From Micromonospora sp. BL4 (GTDB lineage: Bacteria; Actinomycetota; Actinomycetes; Mycobacteriales; Micromonosporaceae): 48,042 nucleotides of DNA. Under the pieces are notes generated by a model. That model worked only from the letters and a program-made list of their open reading frames with translations, was not told the origin of the DNA and did not search any database. The position numbers and the translations under genes were made by a program. Numbering within the stretch: position 1 is the first letter of the stretch; every line of letters starts with the position of its first letter. This document shows positions 1 through 7,539 of this stretch, piece after piece. The stretch spans positions 1 to 48,042 of the forward strand of contig NZ_RCVJ01000123.1 in assembly GCF_003667505.1 (NCBI RefSeq), in the 5' to 3' direction.

Positions 1-42
1 GCCCAGGACCCGACCCCCGACCCCGGCCTGGTCCTGGGCTAA
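1..42 (+). CDS. Possible 3' end of a truncated CDS
   Basis: Frame 1 is open from the window edge to a TAA at 40-42 and ends in the residues GLVLG. The same bases form a perfect 10-bp inverted repeat (1-10 with 30-39), so this may be a hairpin rather than coding sequence. The product cannot be named from 13 codons. Confidence 0.2.
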   Translation, partial: AQDPTPDPGLVLG

Positions 43-63
43 CGGCTCACGGGGTCGGGACCG

Positions 64-142
64 TGATCAACTCGGATTCCCGGAAACCGGTGCGTCGCAC
101 CGGCCGGGACACCGCGATGTCCGGAAAACCGAGTCGATCAAA
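64..142. repeat. Palindromic interspersed repeat, copy 1
   Basis: An imperfect palindrome whose outer arms are variants of TTGATCGACTCGG. Its reverse complement aligns along its full length with the elements at 4388-4472 and 12709-12794, sharing the arms and an internal GCGGTGTCC block. This copy is in inverted orientation relative to the other two. It encodes nothing recognisable and is best described as a REP/MITE-like family. Confidence 0.6.
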
Positions 143-164
143 CCGCGCGCGGGCGGCTCGGCAC

Positions 165-296
165 GCGCGGGCGCACGGCACGGCACGCGCGGGGCGCACG
201 GCACGGCACGCCGGACGCGCCTACGCACGGCACGGCACGTGCCGGGGGCACGGCACGCCGGACGCGCCGGGCACACGGCAGGCGGCACGCCGGAGA
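165..296. repeat. GC-rich simple repeat, GCACGGCACG type
   Basis: Low-complexity stretch built from degenerate repeats of GCACGGCACG and CACGCCGGACGCGC. No ORF with recognisable content is seen. It fills the space beyond the mshC terminator. Confidence 0.6.
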
Positions 297-332
297 GGTC
301 CGGCCGGTCGGGTCACCCCGACCGGCCGGACC
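297..332 (-). terminator. mshC terminator hairpin
   Basis: Perfect 16-bp stem (297-312 with 317-332) and a 4-nt loop, 15 bases past the mshC stop. There is no U-tract, as is common for actinobacterial hairpin terminators. Confidence 0.7.
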
Positions 333-346
333 GGCCGCGCGGGCTG

Positions 347-1585
347 CTAGAGGCGGATGCCGAGCAGGGCGTCCACGGTGGTGGCGAAGAGGGCCGGGGC
401 CTCCGGGTCGTCCGTCGCGCCCGACAGAGCGGCGTCGGCCCAGCGGTCGGCCACGGCCAGGGCGCCGGGGGTGTCGAGGTCGTCGGCGAGGCGCTCGCGT
501 ACCCCGGCCAGCAGTTCGGCCCCGGACGGCCCGGCGGGCGCGGCGGCGGCCCGGCGCCAGCGGGCCAGCCGCTCCTGAGCGGCGGTCAGCAGCTCGTCGG
601 TCCACGTGCGGTCGCTGCGGTAGTGCCCGGAGATCAGCGCCAGCCGGATCGCCATCGGGTCGACCTTGTCGGCGCGCAGCCGGGAGACGAAGACCAGGTT
701 GCCGCGGGACTTCGACATCTTCTCGCCGTCCAGGCCGATCATCCCGGCGTGCACGTAGTGCTCGGCGAACGGCGCCTGGCCGGTGAGCCGCTCGGCGTGC
801 GCGGCGGACGCCTCGTGGTGCGGGAACAGCAGGTCGTTGCCGCCGCCCTGCACGTCGATCCGATCGCCGAGCAGGTTCAGCGCGATCACAGCGCACTCGA
901 TGTGCCAACCCGGGCGGCCCTCGCCCAGCTCGCCACCGGGCCAGGACGGCTCGCCCTCGCGGGCGCCGCGCCACAGCAGCGGGTCGAGCGGGTCGCGCTT
1001 GCCGGCCCGGTCGGGGTCGCCGCCGCGCTCCGGGAAGATCTCCAGCATCTGCTCCCGGGTCAGGTTCGACTCGTAGCCGAACCGGCCGGTGGCGGAGATG
1101 TCGAAGTAGACGTCGCCGGTGCCGTCGTCGAGCCGGTACGCGGCCCCGTCCTTGAGCAGCACCTCGACCTTGTCGGCGATGTCCGGGATCGACTCGACCG
1201 CGCCCACGTAGTGCTCCGGCGGGATGATCCGCAGCGCCTCCATGTCCTCCCGGAACAGCGCCGTCTCCCGCATCGCCAGGACCACCCAGTCCTCGCCGTC
1301 ACGGGCGGCACGCTCCAGCAGCGGGTCGTCGATGTCGGTGACGTTCTGCACGTACCGCACCGGACGGCCGGCGTCGCGCCACACCCGCTGCACCAGGTCG
1401 AAGGTGATCATGGTGGCGGCGTGGCCGAGGTGTGTGGCGTCGTACGGGGTGATGCCGCAGACGTACATGCTCCCCGCGTCGGCCGGCTCACTCGGGTGGA
1501 CACCCTGCCGCGCCGAGTCGTACAACGCCAACGGCTTGCCCCTGCCCGGCAGCCGTGGCACCTCGTGTCCCGCCCAAGACTCCAT
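347..1585 (-). CDS. mshC: Mycothiol ligase MshC (L-cysteine:GlcN-Ins ligase)
   Basis: The 412-residue product matches MshC in full. MshC joins cysteine, activated with ATP, to glucosaminyl-inositol, the third dedicated step of mycothiol synthesis in the cytoplasm. It is a class I aminoacyl-tRNA-synthetase fold related to CysRS. Visible are the zinc/cysteine-binding Cys43 in [10 protein letters not shown], the HIGH-like motif THLGHA (51-56), Cys231 in WHIEC, His256 in LLFPHHE and the KMSKS loop (289-293). Length is usual for the family (about 410). It is last in the minus-strand cluster with the DUF3090 and SCO1664-type genes, a neighbourhood also seen around mycobacterial mshC (Rv2130c-Rv2135c). 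A strong terminator follows. Confidence 0.95.
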   Translation of the reverse strand: MESWAGHEVPRLPGRGKPLALYDSARQGVHPSEPADAGSMYVCGITPYDATHLGHAATMITFDLVQRVWRDAGRPVRYVQNVTDIDDPLLERAARDGEDWVVLAMRETALFREDMEALRIIPPEHYVGAVESIPDIADKVEVLLKDGAAYRLDDGTGDVYFDISATGRFGYESNLTREQMLEIFPERGGDPDRAGKRDPLDPLLWRGAREGEPSWPGGELGEGRPGWHIECAVIALNLLGDRIDVQGGGNDLLFPHHEASAAHAERLTGQAPFAEHYVHAGMIGLDGEKMSKSRGNLVFVSRLRADKVDPMAIRLALISGHYRSDRTWTDELLTAAQERLARWRRAAAAPAGPSGAELLAGVRERLADDLDTPGALAVADRWADAALSGATDDPEAPALFATTVDALLGIRL

Positions 1586-1651
1586 GGCCTCAGCCTAGCC
1601 AGCCCCACGACCGCCCCGGGCCGCCCCACGGGTGATCAAAATGACAGTGGA

Positions 1652-2470
1652 TCACATGGGTGGCCAGGGCACCGCCGGCCAGTCCTCGGACGGCTGCGGG
1701 AACCGCCCGGTCCGCCGCAACACGTCGATCCGCGCGGACAGCTCGGCGATCTCGCTGATCGTCAGGTGGTCGGCCAGCTCCGCGCCGAGCGCCCCGGCGA
1801 CCTGGCCGGCGAGCCCGTCGAGCATCTCCACGGCGTCCGGAGGCAGCTGCTTCCCGGCCCATCCCCAGAGCACCGTCCGCAGCTTGTCCTCGACGTGGAA
1901 ACTCACCCCGTGGTCCACGCCGTAGATCCGGTCGTCGGCGCCGACCAGCACGTGGCCACCCTTGCGGTCGGCGTTGTTGATCACCGCGTCGAGCACCGCG
2001 AGCCGGGCCAGCCGCGGGTCGTCGGCATGTGCCAGCGCGTACGCGACGCCGTCGTCGTCACGGGCGGCCGCGATCGGGAACCAGCGCGGCGGCAGCTCCT
2101 CGGCGGGCACGAACCCCACCAGCGGCTCGGCGTCCTCCGGCTCGTCGATCCAGAGCTGGCAGGAGCCCGGACCGAACGGGCCGTCCCGCAGCACGGTGGG
2201 CGGCACCAGGTCCCAGCCGGTGGCCCGGGAGACCAGGTACGCCGAGACCTCCCGGCCCGCGAGGGTGCCGTCCGGAAAGTCCCAGAGCGGGCGCTCGCCC
2301 CGAACCGGCTTGTAGACGCAGCGCGCGGAGAGGTCGTCCAGCGTCAGGATGCCACGCAGGGTGGTGTTCGACGCGTCGACGAGCCGCCCTTCGAGGTCGA
2401 GCGCGCCGTCACGCAACAGCCGCAGCGCGGCGTCGCCGTCCTGGCGGGGCTGGAGGCCGGACGACGTCAC
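1652..2470 (-). CDS. SCO1664-type protein (PI3/PI4-kinase-like fold)
   Basis: 272 residues from a GTG that overlaps the upstream DUF3090 stop as GTGA (2467-2470), which decides the start over longer in-frame options. The product resembles the actinobacterial SCO1664 family, whose members carry a degenerate phosphatidylinositol-kinase-like fold. Motifs visible are KPVRGERPLWDFPDG, AVINNADRKGGHVLVG (catalytic-loop-like, with N and D) and IYGVDHGVSFH (DHG in place of a DFG-like metal site). Substrate is unknown. Translational coupling with DUF3090 and proximity to mshC suggest a shared role, but no function is established. Confidence 0.8.
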   Translation of the reverse strand: MTSSGLQPRQDGDAALRLLRDGALDLEGRLVDASNTTLRGILTLDDLSARCVYKPVRGERPLWDFPDGTLAGREVSAYLVSRATGWDLVPPTVLRDGPFGPGSCQLWIDEPEDAEPLVGFVPAEELPPRWFPIAAARDDDGVAYALAHADDPRLARLAVLDAVINNADRKGGHVLVGADDRIYGVDHGVSFHVEDKLRTVLWGWAGKQLPPDAVEMLDGLAGQVAGALGAELADHLTISEIAELSARIDVLRRTGRFPQPSEDWPAVPWPPM

Positions 2471-3045
2471 CGGTGGTAACCGTTGTGCCGCGGGCAGAGG
2501 TGCCCGGCGGGGTCCAACGGCTGGCCGCACAGCGGGCACGGCGGCCGGCCGGCGTTCACCACGCGCCGGGCCCGCTCGATGAACTGGCGGGTCGCCTGCG
2601 GGGTGAGCCGGACCCGGAGCCGGTCCAGGTCCTCGTCCGGCTCGTCGTCCTCGTCGTCGTCCTCGTCGACCTCGTCGCCCAGCTCGACCTCGGCTTCCAC
2701 CTCGCCGGCGGCAATCGCTTCGATCACCACGGTCGCGGTGTCCACGTCGAAGGCCAGCCCGAGGGTCCCGACCCGGAACTCCTCGTCGACCGGAGTGTCC
2801 AGCGGCTCGTTGTCGCCCACCACCGGCGCCAGCTCGGGCAGGTCCACGCCGAAGCGCCGCTGCGCCTCGGTGAGCAGCTCCTCCAGCTTCTCGGCGAGCA
2901 GGGACACCTGGACCTTCTCCAGCGCGACGCTGACCAGCCGGCCGCCGCCACGAGCCTGCAGGAAGAACGTGCGCTCTCCCGGCGGGCCGACGGTCCCGGC
3001 GACGAACCGCTCCGGCGGCTCGAAGGCGTGCACCTGGTGGGTCAT
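2467..3045 (-). CDS. DUF3090 family protein
   Basis: 192 residues starting at ATG 3045 (MTHQVHAFEPPERFV); the longer reading frame upstream is rejected because homologues begin here. The sequence is typical of the actinobacterial DUF3090 family: conserved GERTFFLQARGGGR near the N-terminus, a very acidic stretch rich in Asp and Glu near residues 125-145, and a C-terminal double CxxC-like segment (CPLCGQPLDPAGHLCPRHNG) that looks zinc-binding. The family has no assigned function. It corresponds to Rv2134c in the mshC neighbourhood and overlaps the next gene by 4 bases. Confidence 0.9.
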   Translation of the reverse strand: MTHQVHAFEPPERFVAGTVGPPGERTFFLQARGGGRLVSVALEKVQVSLLAEKLEELLTEAQRRFGVDLPELAPVVGDNEPLDTPVDEEFRVGTLGLAFDVDTATVVIEAIAAGEVEAEVELGDEVDEDDDEDDEPDEDLDRLRVRLTPQATRQFIERARRVVNAGRPPCPLCGQPLDPAGHLCPRHNGYHR

Positions 3046-3226
3046 ACCCACGACCCTATCCGGCCCGCCATGGCATCGCGCACCCCACCGACCCGAATCG
3101 CCCAGGCGGCGGCGCGCCCGGCGTAACGGTGGCTGCACCCGGGCGTGGCGGCCCTCTGGTCCCCTGCCGGCGCCGTCGTCACCCGGCGTCCGCCGACGCG
3201 GTCGGCGGGCGGGGGCGTCGGCCCGG

Positions 3227-3931
3227 TCATCGTGACGCACCTGCGCCGCCGCCGACGGCCGCGTCGGAATCACCCGCACGGGTCGCCCGCCGACGCCGCT
3301 TGCGCGGCGGCGGTACCAGGGCGGCGAGGTCGCCGCCGGTGTCGTTGAGCCGGACCAGGAACGGCCGCAACGGCGTGTACCGGATCGCCGTCACCGACGC
3401 CGGGTCGGCCACGATCCGCTGAAAAAGATCCAGGTGTACGCCGAGCGCGTCCGCCACGATGGCCTTGATCACATCACCGTGGCTGCAGGCCAGCCAGACC
3501 GCCTCGGGCCCGTGTTCGGCGCTCACCCGGGCGTCCCACGAGCGCACCGCCGCGACCGCACGCGCCGCCATCGCGGCCATCGCCTCCCCGTCCGGGAAGA
3601 TCACCGAGCTGGGATGCTGCTGCACCGCCGGCCAGAGCGGCTCCTTGGCGAGCTTCTTCAGCGGCTGCCCCTCCCAGCTGCCGTAGTCGCACTCGATCAA
3701 CCCCTCCTCGACCACCGGAGCGGCCTGCGGAAGCGCCAGCTCCAGGGTCTGCCGGCAGCGGATCAGCGGACTGGTCACGACCGCCGCGAGCGGCACCCCC
3801 CGCAGCCGCTCGCCCACCGCGGTCGCCTGGGCCCGGCCCGTCTCGTCCAACTCGACGGGCTGGCGGCCGGCCAGCCCACCGTCCGCGTTCGCGGTGGTCC
3901 GGCCGTGTCGCAGAAGCAGAAGGGTCGCCAC
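3227..3931 (-). CDS. Histidine phosphatase family protein (MSMEG_4193-type)
   Basis: 234 residues from GTG 3931. The N-terminal LLLLRHGRTTAN carries the phosphohistidine RHG motif, followed by TSPLIRCRQT with its phosphate-binding Arg and LIECDYGSWEGQ with the acidic residue. The later motif WLACSHGDVIKAI supplies the second catalytic His. All core residues of the branch 2,3-bisphosphoglycerate-mutase-like fold are present. The C-terminal tail is basic and low in complexity. It is the likely orthologue of Rv2135c, a putative phosphatase of unknown natural substrate. It is the first gene of the minus-strand cluster. The repeat-filled region upstream makes its promoter hard to place. Confidence 0.85.
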   Translation of the reverse strand: MATLLLLRHGRTTANADGGLAGRQPVELDETGRAQATAVGERLRGVPLAAVVTSPLIRCRQTLELALPQAAPVVEEGLIECDYGSWEGQPLKKLAKEPLWPAVQQHPSSVIFPDGEAMAAMAARAVAAVRSWDARVSAEHGPEAVWLACSHGDVIKAIVADALGVHLDLFQRIVADPASVTAIRYTPLRPFLVRLNDTGGDLAALVPPPRKRRRRATRAGDSDAAVGGGAGASR

Positions 3932-4080
3932 GGGGACCACCCTATGACCTGTTCCAGGCCTTTGATCGTCGCGGGCTCCCGGGTGGGGCTGGCCGGATGT
4001 CGGCGGGTTGCGGGAGGAAGTGTGTCCTTGCTGGCTCGCTGCGGTGGATTTGGCCGCCGCTGACGGAATCCGGCTCGGGC
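3932..4080. other. Intergenic, upstream of the phosphatase gene
   Basis: Non-coding by content. It should hold the minus-strand promoter for the mshC cluster, but no clear -35/-10 pair stands out. Confidence 0.4.
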
Positions 4081-4261
4081 TTGACCGGCGGTGCTGCGGA
4101 TCCCCGGGCGGGTTGTTCGATCTGCCGCGGGTTTTGACCGGCGGTGCTGCGGATCGCCGCCGGGTTGTTCGATCCGGCGGCGGGTTGTTCAATCCGGCGG
4201 CGGGTTGTTCGATCCGGCAGCGGGTTGTTCGATCCGGCAGCGGGTTAGTTCGATCCGGCAG
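4081..4261. repeat. Tandem repeats: two ~50-bp units then five 20-bp units
   Basis: Five head-to-tail copies of a 20-bp unit, CGGGTTGTTCGATCCGGCRG, occupy 4161-4261; the last has a 1-bp insertion. Just before, 4081-4133 and 4134-4180 repeat a longer unit beginning TTGACCGGCGGTGCTGCGGA and containing the same GGGTTGTTCGAT core. No coding content or cas genes are present. Unit number suggests slippage-prone DNA. Confidence 0.85.
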
Positions 4262-4303
4262 CGGTCCGGGCCGCCCTCGCGGGTGGTGGCTGTGGTGAGC
4301 GGT

Positions 4304-4337
4304 ATACCTCTGAGTCATAAATATGCCTCTGAGGTAT
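4304..4337. promoter_or_regulatory. AT-rich bipartite element, copy A
   Basis: A 34-bp AT-rich island in GC-rich DNA. Two 12-bp direct repeats, TATACCTCTGAG and TATGCCTCTGAG, lie 19 bp apart, and the ends ATACCTC/GAGGTAT are inverted. The same element occurs at 12634-12667 at the same place in the duplicated cassette. It looks like a protein-binding site, but the binder is unknown. Confidence 0.5.
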
Positions 4338-4387
4338 CGGGCTCGTTGAGGACCTCGCCCCGGGATCGCCCGGGGAGCGCGTCTTCG

Positions 4388-4472
4388 GGGTTGATCGACT
4401 CGATATCGGCGATGTCGCGGTGTCCAGGGCGTGCGGATGCCCCGATATCGGCGATACCGAGTCGATCAACCC
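4388..4472. repeat. Palindromic interspersed repeat, copy 2
   Basis: Arms GGGTTGATCGACTCG and CGAGTCGATCAACCC are perfectly inverted over 15 bp. The inner parts (ATATCGGCGAT against ATCGGCGATACC) pair imperfectly around a central GCGGTGTCC block. Related elements are at 64-142 and 12709-12794. Confidence 0.75.
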
Positions 4473-4567
4473 GCAAACCGGCCCATCCGACGCTGCGCCG
4501 ACCCGCGAGCTTGGTCCGCCTGTCCGGTATGGGGTCGTTTGACGGTGGCCGGGTGCACCCGGCGGCT

Positions 4568-4777
4568 GGAATCGTGGCGGGCCCGGGGTCGTTACACACC
4601 CTGACGATCGCAGCACCGCCTCACCACCCCACCCCTCGGGGCTGGGATGACAGCGAGGCCCGGGTTGGAATGCCGGCGGGTGCGCGGTCGTTGCAGACCC
4701 CCGATCGACCGCGCCAGGAATGCACGGGGTGCCGATGTATGGGCCGATCCCGGAATGACCCCGGCCCGGTGGTCGTT
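4568..4777 (+). promoter_or_regulatory. Array of three GGAAT-N18-GTT promoter-like sites
   Basis: GGAAT starts at 4568, 4667 and 4752, each followed after exactly 17 bases by CGTTRCA (4590, 4689, 4774). The spacers differ, while both boxes and the spacing are fixed. GGAAT-N18-GTT is the known consensus of sigma-R/SigH-type ECF sigma factors. The last site would start RNA near 4783 and give a leader of about 155 nt before the lysozyme-like gene. Promoter activity is inferred. Confidence 0.55.
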
Positions 4778-4782
4778 ACACA

Positions 4783-4938
4783 TGGACCCGGCGCCACGAG
4801 CCCCCCGCCCGTAGGCCGCCGACCTTCAAGACTTTCCCCGTGTATGAGAGCGCCGGACGAGGTGCTTGCACCCCACGTGCCGTTCCCCCCGGAACAAGGG
4901 CGCGTGTGGGGTGTCTACCCCGTGAAGGAGCAACCCTC
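4783..4938 (+). promoter_or_regulatory. Conserved structured 5' leader, copy A
   Basis: About 155 nt between the last promoter-like site and the ATG, conserved with 13181-13336. A stem CACCCCAC/GTGGGGTG (4869-4876 with 4906-4913) encloses a GTTCC-CCCC-GGAAC hairpin (4882-4895). The ribosome binding site GAAGGAG follows. It matches no riboswitch family I can recognise; a c-di-AMP (ydaO) riboswitch was considered because that class controls actinobacterial cell-wall hydrolases, but its consensus is not seen. Confidence 0.35.
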
Positions 4939-5493
4939 ATGAACACGATCATTCGTAAGAGCGTGCTGTCCGTTGCTGGTCTCGCGTTCGCCGGTGGTGT
5001 GTTCGCCGGTCCGATCGCCGCGCACGCCGCCCCGGTCGAGGGCAAGCCGGTTGCCGTTGCGGTGCAGACGGTCAAGGCGCAGGGCGCCCAGTCGCACATC
5101 GACCTCAACGACGAGCAGACCGCGAACGTCAAGGCGATCATCGCCGCGACGAAGAAGGCTGGTCTGCCGGAGCGGGCCGCGGTGATCTCGATCGCCACGA
5201 GCCTGCAGGAGTCGAAGCTGGAGAACCTGGGCCACCTCGGCGACCGCAACGACCACGACTCGCTGGGCCTGTTCCAGCAGCGTCCCTCCAGTGGTTGGGG
5301 TACGCCGGAGCAGATCACCGATCCGGAGTACTCCACCACCGCGTTCCTCAAGGGCCTCAAGCAGATCGACGGATGGCAGGACATGGCGTTGACCGACGCC
5401 GCGCAGACCGTGCAGGTCTCGGCGTACCCGGATGCCTACGCCCAGTGGGAGCAGCAGGCTGCCGACCTGGTCGCCCAGCACTGGAACAGCTGA
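4939..5493 (+). CDS. Secreted lysozyme-like protein, copy A
   Basis: 184 residues with a Sec signal peptide: basic MNTIIRKS, a hydrophobic stretch (9-27) and an AHAA cleavage site near residue 31. The mature part resembles the small lysozyme/transglycosylase-like domain of actinobacteria: AVISIATSLQESKLENLGH, where the Glu of LQES is the likely catalytic acid, followed by DSLGLFQQRPSSGWGTPEQI and a Trp- and Ala-rich helical end. Likely role is peptidoglycan cleavage outside the cell; this is inferred from the motif. GAAGGAG precedes ATG by about 9 bases. The copy at 13337-13891 differs at only three residues (Ala/Pro, Arg/Met, Ile/Val). Confidence 0.75.
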   Translation: MNTIIRKSVLSVAGLAFAGGVFAGPIAAHAAPVEGKPVAVAVQTVKAQGAQSHIDLNDEQTANVKAIIAATKKAGLPERAAVISIATSLQESKLENLGHLGDRNDHDSLGLFQQRPSSGWGTPEQITDPEYSTTAFLKGLKQIDGWQDMALTDAAQTVQVSAYPDAYAQWEQQAADLVAQHWNS

Positions 5494-5530
5494 CCCACCA
5501 CACCACAGCACCGCGTGACACCGACCGACC

Positions 5531-5566
5531 GCTGGCCGGCACCCCGAACCCGGGGTGCCGGCCAGC
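5531..5566. terminator. Bidirectional terminator hairpin
   Basis: Perfect 16-bp stem (5531-5546 with 5551-5566) and 4-nt loop, between the stop of the lysozyme-like gene and the stop of the convergent MFS gene. A matching hairpin follows copy B. Confidence 0.85.
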
Positions 5567-5618
5567 GGCATGTCCGCGTCGCGGTGATCGGGCTCCTGCT
5601 CGCGTACCTCTCGGGTTG

Positions 5619-7061
5619 TCAGTCCTTGGTGTGGTTGCGTGTGCGCAGAATGTCGATCAGCGCGGCGATCAGCGCGAGCGCGATGATCCCGGTGGCCAGG
5701 ATGAGTGACGCTTCGAAGGCCGTGGTCCAGTTGCCGTGGTTGTCGGCCAGCGACGAGAAGAACATCGAGCCGACGGCGGCGATGCCGGCGGCGGCCCCGA
5801 TCCGCTGACCGGTCTGGAGCATGCCGGCGCCGCTGCCCGCCTGGGGTACCGGCACCTGGGCGAGCGTGAGGGTCTGATTGGGCGCGATCACCAGGCCGCT
5901 GCCGATGCCCGCGACGAGCAGCGGACCGGCGGTCACCCAGGGCGCCGGAGCGTCCGGCGCGAGGCGCAGCGCGACCACCGTCGCGGCCAGCCCGATCACC
6001 ACGCCGAGCAGGCCGATGGCGACCAGCGGCCGGCCGAAGCGGTTCACGATGCGACCACCCAGTGCGGACGCTGCCGCGGAACCGAGGGCGAACGGCGTGA
6101 TCGCGAGGCCGGCGACGAGCGCGCTGTAGCCGAGGCCGTTCTGCAGAAAGAGGGTGAAGATGAAGAAGATCGCGGTGAAGCCGCCGAAGTAGACCAGCGC
6201 GATGAGCGACCCCAGGGTGTACGACTGGAAGGTGAACAACCGCAGGTCGAACAACGGTTCGCGGTGCCGCGCGTACCACCGCTCCCAGAGCCCGAAGGCG
6301 ACCAGCACGGCCAGGCCGGCCGGGATGAGCGCCCACTTCCACGGGGTCCGCCACTGCTGCTCCTGCACCAGTGGCAGCAGGATCAGCACCACACCCACGC
6401 CGAGCAGCAGTACGCCGACCGGGTCGAGTCGGCGCCGGTCCGGCTGGCCCTCGGGGCGGCCGGGCAGCAGGCGCCAGCCGAGGATCGCCGCGACGATGCC
6501 GACCGGCACGTTGACGAAGAAGACCCACCGCCACCCGTGCTCCTCGCCGCCGATCGCGATGAGCAGACCGCCGAGCAGCGGCCCGACGGCGGTGGAGATG
6601 CCGATGGTGGCGCCGAGCACTCCGAACGGGCGGGCCCGTTCCGGCCCCCGGAACAGTTGCTGGATCAGCCCGATCACCTGGGGGTTGACCACGCCGGCGG
6701 CCGCGCCCTGAAGCAGGCGGGCGGTGACCAGCCACGCCGGGGAGGTGGCCAGACCGGCGAGCGCGCTGGTCACGGTGAACAGCGCGATGCCGAAGACGAA
6801 CGCGTTGCGCCGGCCACGGGCATCGCCGAAGCGGCCGGCCGGCACCAGCACCAGGCCGAAGGTGAGCGCGTACCCCGAGAGAACCCACTGCAGGTCGCTC
6901 GGGGAGGCGTGCAGCGCGCGGTCGAGGGACGGGACGGCGACGTTGACGATGCTCACGTCCAGCAGCGTCATGAACGCGGCGACCAGCCCGACGCCCACGG
7001 CCTGCCAGCGTCGCCGGTTCTCCGCCGCGTCGACCGGCTGCGGCGAGCGCGCCGCTGTCAT
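5619..7061 (-). CDS. MFS drug-exporter-like transporter (DHA2 type)
   Basis: 480 residues with about 14 predicted membrane segments, the layout of the DHA2/EmrB-QacA family of proton-coupled exporters. Visible are the first-helix motif LDVSIVNVAVPSL (family motif D1), the loop motif GRFGDARGRRNAF (motif A) and LLQGAAAGVVNPQ with motif-C-like GVLGATIGISTAVGPLLGG. ATG 7061 is chosen because GGGGGG lies 6 bases upstream; a longer reading frame from 7112 adds a charged tail unlike the family. It converges on the lysozyme-like gene. Substrate cannot be told from sequence. Confidence 0.85.
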   Translation of the reverse strand: MTAARSPQPVDAAENRRRWQAVGVGLVAAFMTLLDVSIVNVAVPSLDRALHASPSDLQWVLSGYALTFGLVLVPAGRFGDARGRRNAFVFGIALFTVTSALAGLATSPAWLVTARLLQGAAAGVVNPQVIGLIQQLFRGPERARPFGVLGATIGISTAVGPLLGGLLIAIGGEEHGWRWVFFVNVPVGIVAAILGWRLLPGRPEGQPDRRRLDPVGVLLLGVGVVLILLPLVQEQQWRTPWKWALIPAGLAVLVAFGLWERWYARHREPLFDLRLFTFQSYTLGSLIALVYFGGFTAIFFIFTLFLQNGLGYSALVAGLAITPFALGSAAASALGGRIVNRFGRPLVAIGLLGVVIGLAATVVALRLAPDAPAPWVTAGPLLVAGIGSGLVIAPNQTLTLAQVPVPQAGSGAGMLQTGQRIGAAAGIAAVGSMFFSSLADNHGNWTTAFEASLILATGIIALALIAALIDILRTRNHTKD

Positions 7062-7145
7062 CGTGCCCCCCGTTGACCGTCGATCATCATCCCTGACCGC
7101 TACCCCGGTCACCGGGGGGCGAACCGTCGAGGGCCGCGCCGCGGG

Positions 7146-7382
7146 TCACGCCATCTGGCGGGCGCAGAACCGGGGACCGAAGTCGAGGCCCGCCATGGGT
7201 GAGTCCTCGCGGTGCAGCAGACCCTTCTCGGTGAGCAGGTGCAGCGGCGCGTCCAACTGCTCCTGGGCCAGCCCGGACTCTTCGGCGATCATGTCCGGGT
7301 ACGGCACCTGGCCGCGCGCTTCGAGTGCGGTGACCGCCTGGTACACCCGTTGCTCGACCTCAGACAGTTGCACCTGCTGCAT
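7146..7382 (-). CDS. Small winged-helix-like protein
   Basis: 78 residues from ATG 7382 with a very strong ribosome binding site (AAGGAGGA). The pattern, helices around VEQRVYQAVTALEARG and PDMIAEESGLAQEQLDAPLHLL followed by a short EKGLLHREDS wing, looks like a winged helix-turn-helix. It lacks any partner domain. It is divergent from the flavoprotein gene at 7540, so it may act on that promoter region; this is inference from position. Confidence 0.6.
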   Translation of the reverse strand: MQQVQLSEVEQRVYQAVTALEARGQVPYPDMIAEESGLAQEQLDAPLHLLTEKGLLHREDSPMAGLDFGPRFCARQMA

Positions 7383-7527
7383 GACATCCTCCTTCGCTCG
7401 TCCGCCTCTACGCAGACGGTTGCGTTGCGCCGGTTACCCCCTGCGTGACCGAAGATGCCCACCCGATCGGGCGGTCGGCGCGGCCCGCGGGACGCGCGGC
7501 GGTCGGCCCGGCTCACGGGCGGTGCCC

Positions 7528-7533
7528 TAGGCT
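7528..7533 (+). promoter_or_regulatory. -10-like TAGGCT of a leaderless start
   Basis: TAGGCT ends 6 bases before GTG 7540, which would put the transcription start on the start codon. No Shine-Dalgarno sequence is present there, consistent with a leaderless mRNA. Confidence 0.4.
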
Positions 7534-7539
7534 GCACCC

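Noticed and set aside
239..2479. A 746-codon open frame on the plus strand opposite mshC
   Set aside because: Shadow ORF: composition is random-like, and mshC plus the SCO1664-type gene on the other strand carry clear motifs.
4161..4261. CRISPR array
   Set aside because: Units of 20 bp are directly adjacent with no spacers and there are no cas genes.
4783..4938. c-di-AMP (ydaO) riboswitch upstream of the lysozyme-like gene
   Set aside because: The position would fit, but the conserved ydaO sequence blocks are not visible; kept only as an unassigned leader.
5619..7112. MFS transporter start at 7112
   Set aside because: The extra 17 residues are charged and ATG 7061 has a strong GGGGGG site.
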